In this document: positions 59,801 to 64,000 of the stretch, one piece after another
How positions within the stretch are numbered: the first letter of the stretch is position 1
Layout: every line of letters starts with the position of its first letter
Assembly (NCBI RefSeq): GCF_002002925.1
Contig: NZ_CP019511.1
Location: forward strand, 806,001-870,000
Length of the DNA: 64,000 nucleotides
Direction of reading: 5' to 3'
Source: Sphingomonas sp. LM7
Lineage (GTDB): Bacteria > Pseudomonadota > Alphaproteobacteria > Sphingomonadales > Sphingomonadaceae
Position numbers and translations under genes: made by a program
The notes under the pieces: generated by a model
What the model saw: only the letters and a program-made list of their open reading frames with translations
Told to the model about the DNA's origin: nothing
The model's database searches: none

Positions 59801-60987
59801 ACGATGATGAAGTGCTGCGCGTTGCCGCGCGCGGCGATGGCGTCACTTCCGATGGCCGCCATGTCGCCTTCGCGGCACCCGGCGATCGGGTAACGCCTGA
59901 CGGCGCCGTCCTCCCCGGCCCGCATCACCAGACACCGCCCTGCAAGCATTACCCGGAATGCGGCGGCTGCCAGCTCCAGCATCTCGACGATATCAGCTGG
60001 TCGCAGTTCATCGCAGATCGCGTCACCGGCGCGCTCGCCGCGCAAGGGCTTGAGGCCGATGTCCGCGCGCCGCTGCTGTCGCCGCCCAACACCCGCCGCC
60101 GCGCCACGCTCCATGCCGAGCGCCGCGGCCGTCAGGTACGCCTCGGCTTCACCCGGCAGGGCAGCCACGACCTGATCGATATCGAGGAATGCTGGGTCCT
60201 CGCTCCCGAGCTTTTCGCGCTGGTCGCCCCCTTGCGCGGCATGCTCGCCGCGCTGATCCCCGGCACTCGCCGGATCAACGTCCATCTCGTCCAGACCGAC
60301 CAAGGGCCCGACGTCCTGATCGACGGCCTCGAAGCCGAAGGACTTGCCGCTGCCGAGGCGCTCAGCGCCTTCTCGCATCGCCACCATCTCGCACGCTTGT
60401 CGATCGACGAAGGCTTCGGCCCCACTGCGCGCTACGAGCCCGAGCCGGTCACCGTCACGCTGGGCGGCATCTCCGTGCCCTTCCCCCCGGGCAACTTTCT
60501 CCAGGCTACCCCCGAGGGCGAGGCCGCGCTCGTCGCGGCGGCGCAGGAGATCGCCGGCGGCGCAAAGGCGGTGGCCGACCTGTTCGCTGGTCTGGGCACC
60601 TTTACCTTCGCCTTCCCGAAGGCGAAGGTCTATGCCGCTGAAGCCGCACGCGATCCGATCATGGCGCTAAAGGCTGCGGCAAGCCTTGCGGGCCGCATGG
60701 TGTTCGCCGAGCATCGCGACCTTTTCCGGCGCCCGGTTACCGCCGCCGATCTCTCTCGCTTTGACGCGGTCGTCCTCGATCCACCCCGCGCCGGCGCACG
60801 CGAACAGGTCGCCGAGATTGCGGCGTCCAACGCGCCAATCATCGCCTATGTTTCGTGTAATCCCAGCACGTTCGCACGCGATGCCGAGATTTTGTCCAAA
60901 GCCGGCTATAGCCTCGATTGGGTCCAGCCCGTCGGGCAATTCCGCTGGTCGACGCATGTTGAACTCGCCGCGAAGTTCAGCCGCTAG
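59791..60987 (+). CDS. Class I SAM-dependent RNA methyltransferase, TrmA/RlmD family
   Basis: The 398-residue protein methylates uridine C5 in rRNA or tRNA. It has an iron-sulfur cluster Cys set in [14 protein letters not shown], preceded by a short TRAM-like start. The SAM domain has '[11 protein letters not shown]' and [10 protein letters not shown]. The catalytic Cys is in [11 protein letters not shown], followed by the base-region '[16 protein letters not shown]'. Which base it targets (RlmC, RlmD or TrmA type) cannot be decided here. The start ATG at 59791 overlaps the upstream gene, and the stop overlaps the convergent truA by 11 bp. Confidence 0.9.
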   Translation: MSVNDDEVLRVAARGDGVTSDGRHVAFAAPGDRVTPDGAVLPGPHHQTPPCKHYPECGGCQLQHLDDISWSQFIADRVTGALAAQGLEADVRAPLLSPPNTRRRATLHAERRGRQVRLGFTRQGSHDLIDIEECWVLAPELFALVAPLRGMLAALIPGTRRINVHLVQTDQGPDVLIDGLEAEGLAAAEALSAFSHRHHLARLSIDEGFGPTARYEPEPVTVTLGGISVPFPPGNFLQATPEGEAALVAAAQEIAGGAKAVADLFAGLGTFTFAFPKAKVYAAEAARDPIMALKAAASLAGRMVFAEHRDLFRRPVTAADLSRFDAVVLDPPRAGAREQVAEIAASNAPIIAYVSCNPSTFARDAEILSKAGYSLDWVQPVGQFRWSTHVELAAKFSR

Positions 60988-61723
60988 GATAGTTCGCCCG
61001 CACGAAGAACAGCCCGTCAGGTGGCGCGTTCAGGCCTAGCCGCGAACGGTCGCGTGCCTCCAGCGCGGCACCTACGTCCTCGGCCGCCCATTTGCCCTGA
61101 CCCACCAGCCCCAGGCATCCGACCATCGATCGCACCTGATGATGCAGGAATGACCGCGCCGACGCGTGTACCAGTAGCCGGTTGCCTGCGCGCGACACGT
61201 CGAGCCGGTCGAGCGTCTTGACCGGGCTCTCCGACTGGCAATGCGCCGAGCGGAAGGTAGTGAAGTCATGCCGTCCCACCAGCAATTGCGCGGCTTCGTG
61301 CATTGCGCGTGCATCGAGCTCGGCCGGGATCCGCCATGCCAGCCCCTTTTCCCAGGTCAGCGGTGCGCGGCGCGTGACGATACGATACTCATAGTGCCGG
61401 CCCAGGCACGAAAAGCGCGCATGCCAGTCGTCCGGCACTTCGACGCAATCGAGAATCGCTACCGGATTGGGCCGCAGCCGCGCATTGAGCGCCTCCATCA
61501 GCCGGAACGGCGCGATCTCCCGCGCGATGTCGAGATGCGCGCGCATACCGAGGCCATGCACCCCGGCATCGGTACGCCCCGCGGCATGGACCACTGCCTT
61601 CTCGCCGGTCACTGCGAAAGCGGCGTCCTCGATCGCTTGCTGGACGCTCGGGCCGTGGTCCTGCCGCTGCCAGCCCATGAAAGGCCGGCCGTCGAATTCC
61701 ACGGTGAGCGCGAACCGCGTCAA
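60977..61723 (-). CDS. truA: tRNA pseudouridine(38-40) synthase TruA
   Basis: The 248-residue enzyme makes pseudouridine in the anticodon stem-loop of tRNAs. The catalytic Asp is in [14 protein letters not shown]; further motifs are '[12 protein letters not shown]', 'HYEYRIV' and '[14 protein letters not shown]'. It starts at TTG 61723, overlapping the fmt stop by four bases (TTGA), so translation is coupled to fmt. Its stop overlaps the convergent methyltransferase gene. TTG is a weak start and probably keeps expression low relative to fmt. Confidence 0.94.
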   Translation of the reverse strand: MTRFALTVEFDGRPFMGWQRQDHGPSVQQAIEDAAFAVTGEKAVVHAAGRTDAGVHGLGMRAHLDIAREIAPFRLMEALNARLRPNPVAILDCVEVPDDWHARFSCLGRHYEYRIVTRRAPLTWEKGLAWRIPAELDARAMHEAAQLLVGRHDFTTFRSAHCQSESPVKTLDRLDVSRAGNRLLVHASARSFLHHQVRSMVGCLGLVGQGKWAAEDVGAALEARDRSRLGLNAPPDGLFFVRANYPSG

Positions 61724-62622
61724 AGCCGCGTGCCCGCCGGGATCGCGAAGCCCCGCAACAGATCCTGTGACGTCATGACACCACGTCCCGCCCGCTGGAC
61801 GAGCAGCGGCCGGATCGCCCCTGCGCCACAGGCGATCGTCATGCGGTCGTCGAGTACGGTTCCGGCTTCTCCGCTCTCGGCCGCCACTTCCGCCGAATGC
61901 ACTCGCACGCGCTCGCCGCCTAGTTCGAAGAACGCCCCCGGCGCCGGATTGAACGCGCGCACCTGCCGCTCGACCTCAGCCGCGGTTCTCAAGAAATCGA
62001 GCCGAGCCTCGGCCTTGTCGATCTTTGCGGCATAGGTGACGCCATCCTCGGGCTGTGCCGCCGCCGGATAGCAGCCGATATCCCGCAGCACCTCGACCAT
62101 CAGCCGCGCCCCCATCTCGCTGAGCTCGCCACTGAGTTCGCCCGCGGTCTTTCCCCCTATCGGCGTCCGCCCCTCGAGCCGCACCGGGCCAGTATCGAGC
62201 CCCGCCTCCATCTGCATGATCCCCACCCCGGTCTCGGCATCGCCGGCGAGGATCGCCCGCTGGATCGGCGCCGCACCCCGCCAGCGCGGCAGCAGCGAGC
62301 CGTGGACGTTGAGGCAACCCAGCCGCGGCGCCGCAAGCACCGCAACCGGCAGGATCAGCCCGTAGGCCGCGACCACCGCTACGTCGGCCCCCAGCGCCGC
62401 GAAAGCGACAACCGCGTCGGGCTCCTTGCGGAAGGAAAGCGGCGTTCGGACCTCGATCCCCAGCGCCTCGGCGCGTGCCTGGACGGGCGATGGCGCTACC
62501 TTGCCCCGATTCCCGCGCCGGGGCGGCTGGCTATATGCCGCCACGACGTCATGACTCGCCGCGACCAACGCGTCGAGCACGGGGACGGCGAATTCGGGGG
62601 TGCCCATGAAGATGATCCGCAT
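61720..62622 (-). CDS. fmt: Methionyl-tRNA formyltransferase
   Basis: The 300-residue enzyme formylates initiator Met-tRNA. Motifs: [17 protein letters not shown], the formyl-binding '[20 protein letters not shown]', '[16 protein letters not shown]', and the C-terminal OB-like domain with '[14 protein letters not shown]'. The ATG at 62622 is standard. It is encoded on the minus strand divergent from recR (55 bp). def, which removes the formyl group, lies about 700 bp to the right on the other strand, a common grouping. Confidence 0.96.
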   Translation of the reverse strand: MRIIFMGTPEFAVPVLDALVAASHDVVAAYSQPPRRGNRGKVAPSPVQARAEALGIEVRTPLSFRKEPDAVVAFAALGADVAVVAAYGLILPVAVLAAPRLGCLNVHGSLLPRWRGAAPIQRAILAGDAETGVGIMQMEAGLDTGPVRLEGRTPIGGKTAGELSGELSEMGARLMVEVLRDIGCYPAAAQPEDGVTYAAKIDKAEARLDFLRTAAEVERQVRAFNPAPGAFFELGGERVRVHSAEVAAESGEAGTVLDDRMTIACGAGAIRPLLVQRAGRGVMTSQDLLRGFAIPAGTRL

Positions 62623-62676
62623 AGTGTCCCTCTCGCCGCTTGGCAGGGCGCTAGGCAAGCCCCTATGTCTTCCTGC

Positions 62677-63273
62677 ATGGCATCCCCTGAAATCGAGGCA
62701 CTGACTCAGGCGCTCTCCCGCCTTCCCGGGCTCGGCCCGCGTTCGGCGCGCCGCGCGGTGCTCCACTTGCTCAAGAAGCGCGAGACTGCGCTCGATCCGC
62801 TGCTCGCGGCGCTCACTGCAGTCAGCCGCCGGCTCAGCACCTGCGGCATCTGCGGCAATGTCGACACCAGCGACCCCTGCGCGATCTGCGCCGATCCGCG
62901 CCGCGATGCCCGCGCGCTCTGCGTGGTTGAGGAAGTCGCCGACCTCTGGGCACTCGATCGTTCGCGCCTCTTTCCCGGCAAGTTCCACGTCCTCGGCGGT
63001 CGCCTGTCGGCGCTCGAAGGCATCCGCCCCGAGGATCTGCGCGTCGACGGGCTCGTCCGCCGCGTCGCCGCCGGCGGGATCGACGAAGTCGTCCTCGCGA
63101 TGAATGCCACGCTCGACGGCCAGACCACCGCGCATTACCTCGCCGAGCGGCTCGAGAGCTACCCGATCCGCATCACCCAGCTCGCCCACGGCCTGCCCGT
63201 CGGCGGCGAGCTCGACTATCTCGACGAAGGCACGCTCGCCCAGGCGCTTCGCGCGCGCCGTCCGGTCGCGTAG
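62677..63273 (+). CDS. recR: Recombination mediator RecR
   Basis: The 198-residue protein loads RecA on gapped DNA with RecF and RecO. It has the N-terminal HhH motif ([20 protein letters not shown]), the zinc-finger Cys4 in [16 protein letters not shown], and a Toprim domain with '[12 protein letters not shown]', '[20 protein letters not shown]' and '[22 protein letters not shown]' by segment. The start MASPEIEA at 62677 is typical; an in-frame ATG at 62665 would add four residues. It precedes def by 45 bp. Confidence 0.95.
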   Translation: MASPEIEALTQALSRLPGLGPRSARRAVLHLLKKRETALDPLLAALTAVSRRLSTCGICGNVDTSDPCAICADPRRDARALCVVEEVADLWALDRSRLFPGKFHVLGGRLSALEGIRPEDLRVDGLVRRVAAGGIDEVVLAMNATLDGQTTAHYLAERLESYPIRITQLAHGLPVGGELDYLDEGTLAQALRARRPVA

Positions 63274-63318
63274 TTTCCGAGACTTGCGGCGGCGCGAACG
63301 GCGAATTAAATCAGCCTT

Positions 63319-63846
63319 ATGGCTCTCTTACCGATCGTCGAAGTACCGGACCCGCGCTTGCGCCTCATTTCCACGCCGGTGGAGACGGTGGACGATGAGG
63401 TGCGCGATCTTATCGCCGACATGTTCGACACAATGTACGATGCCCCCGGCATCGGCCTGGCCGCGATCCAGGTCGGCGTGCCCAAGCGCATCGTCGTCAT
63501 GGACCTGCAGGAGGAAGAGGACGAGGAGGGCAAGCCGATCCGCGCCCCGCGCGTCTTCATCAACCCCGAAATTCTCGATCCCGCCGAGGAGCAGTCGGTC
63601 TACACCGAAGGCTGCCTGTCGATTCCCGAGCAGTTCGCCGATGTCGAGCGCCCCGCGCGCTGCCGCGTGACCTGGCTCGACGAGCAGGGCGTCGCGCATG
63701 ACGAGCTCTTCGAGGGCCTGCTCGCCACCTGCATCCAGCACGAGATGGACCATCTCGAAGGGATCGTCTTCATCGACCATCTCTCTCGCCTCAAGCGCGA
63801 CATGATCCTCAAGAAGCTGACCAAGGCGCGTAAGGCCGCCGCGTAA
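63319..63846 (+). CDS. def: Peptide deformylase
   Basis: The 175-residue metalloenzyme removes the formyl group from nascent N-termini. The three motifs are complete: GIGLAAIQVG, EGCLSIPE with the metal Cys, and QHEMDHLEG with the metal His pair and catalytic Glu. The C-terminus is basic (KKLTKARKAAA). Length and motifs indicate a type 1 enzyme. It follows recR by 45 bp and is likely co-transcribed. Confidence 0.96.
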   Translation: MALLPIVEVPDPRLRLISTPVETVDDEVRDLIADMFDTMYDAPGIGLAAIQVGVPKRIVVMDLQEEEDEEGKPIRAPRVFINPEILDPAEEQSVYTEGCLSIPEQFADVERPARCRVTWLDEQGVAHDELFEGLLATCIQHEMDHLEGIVFIDHLSRLKRDMILKKLTKARKAAA

Positions 63847-63970
63847 GCGCTTCACCGGAGCACGGTGGAAGCTTCCTCTGCCGTCACGCACCACAGCGCC
63901 GCACGCCGACTATAGGGTTGCTCCAAGGCGCGCCGCCGAGTAAGTTCGCCTTCTGTTCCGGGAGGCAAGG

Positions 63971-64000
63971 TTGGACACGCTCGCACTTATCCTGATCGTC
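63971..64000 (+). CDS. Start of a gene, probably rmuC (cut by window edge)
   Basis: Only ten codons are visible: TTG start then DTLALILIV, the beginning of a hydrophobic N-terminal helix. A good ribosome site (GGGAGG) lies 6 bases upstream. An N-terminal membrane anchor of this kind after def would fit RmuC, the DNA recombination protein, but ten residues cannot establish it. Confidence 0.35.
   Translation, partial: MDTLALILIV

Overview
The window looks like a chromosome segment of a high-GC alphaproteobacterium, most likely a sphingomonad (Sphingomonadaceae). Pointers are the Ti-type TraA relaxase with DUF736/MucR/DUF6118 neighbours, CckA, the FAT-GUY-like response regulator, two TonB-dependent receptors, and the gene content around gyrA, ilvD and def. 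No species can be named from this alone.

Positions 1 to about 19,370 are accessory DNA whose right edge abuts the 3' end of a tRNA-Glu gene. The left part (1-8,655) is an integrative/conjugative-type backbone: the C-terminus of a ParB-like protein, a 79-residue sigma-like HTH protein, a nucleotidyltransferase-HEPN fusion, an IS110-family element, DUF736, a MucR/Ros regulator, two small TraC/TraD proteins, the TraA relaxase-helicase and a DUF6118 membrane protein. The right part (9,052-19,105) is a compact four-gene cargo cassette. It encodes a nitrilase-fold protein with an intact Glu-Lys-Cys triad, a winged-helix regulator, a 2033-residue helical-repeat protein with a PIN-like centre, and, converging from the other strand, a TPR plus HEPN (LA2681-like) protein with an intact RX4H motif. 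The wHTH leader and the HEPN gene start share a 9-bp motif. I read the cassette as a candidate undescribed defence or conflict system. That function is inference.

From 19,368 rightward the gene content is chromosomal core. 19.4-23.7 kb holds tRNA-Glu and a DUF2946/TonB receptor/PepSY operon plus a DUF952 gene. 23.8-29.3 kb holds gyrA, a small exported protein, a TPR protein and an Lrp/AsnC regulator. 29.5-33.0 kb holds an atypical histidine kinase, a polysaccharide deacetylase whose stop lies inside tRNA-Ile2, tRNA-Pro and a hexapeptide acyltransferase. 33-43.3 kb holds a dicarboxylate symporter, a small lipoprotein, an M28 peptidase, an MbtH-like protein, ettA, DoxX, acylphosphatase, a GreB-type factor, a lytic transglycosylase and dapA. 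43.5-49.3 kb holds a large TonB receptor, smpB, a DUF2062 protein and an M13 peptidase. 49.4-54.6 kb holds cckA, a single-domain receiver, a sugar dehydrogenase lipoprotein and a MOSC protein. 54.7-64 kb holds an enoyl-CoA hydratase, an N-formylglutamate amidohydrolase, ilvD, a lipoprotein, the bifunctional NAD(P)HX repair enzyme, an RNA methyltransferase, truA, fmt, recR, def and probably the first codons of rmuC.

Genes are tightly packed, with many 1-10 bp overlaps, and GC-rich palindromic repeats occupy several of the gaps. No CRISPR array, rRNA or prophage structural genes were seen.
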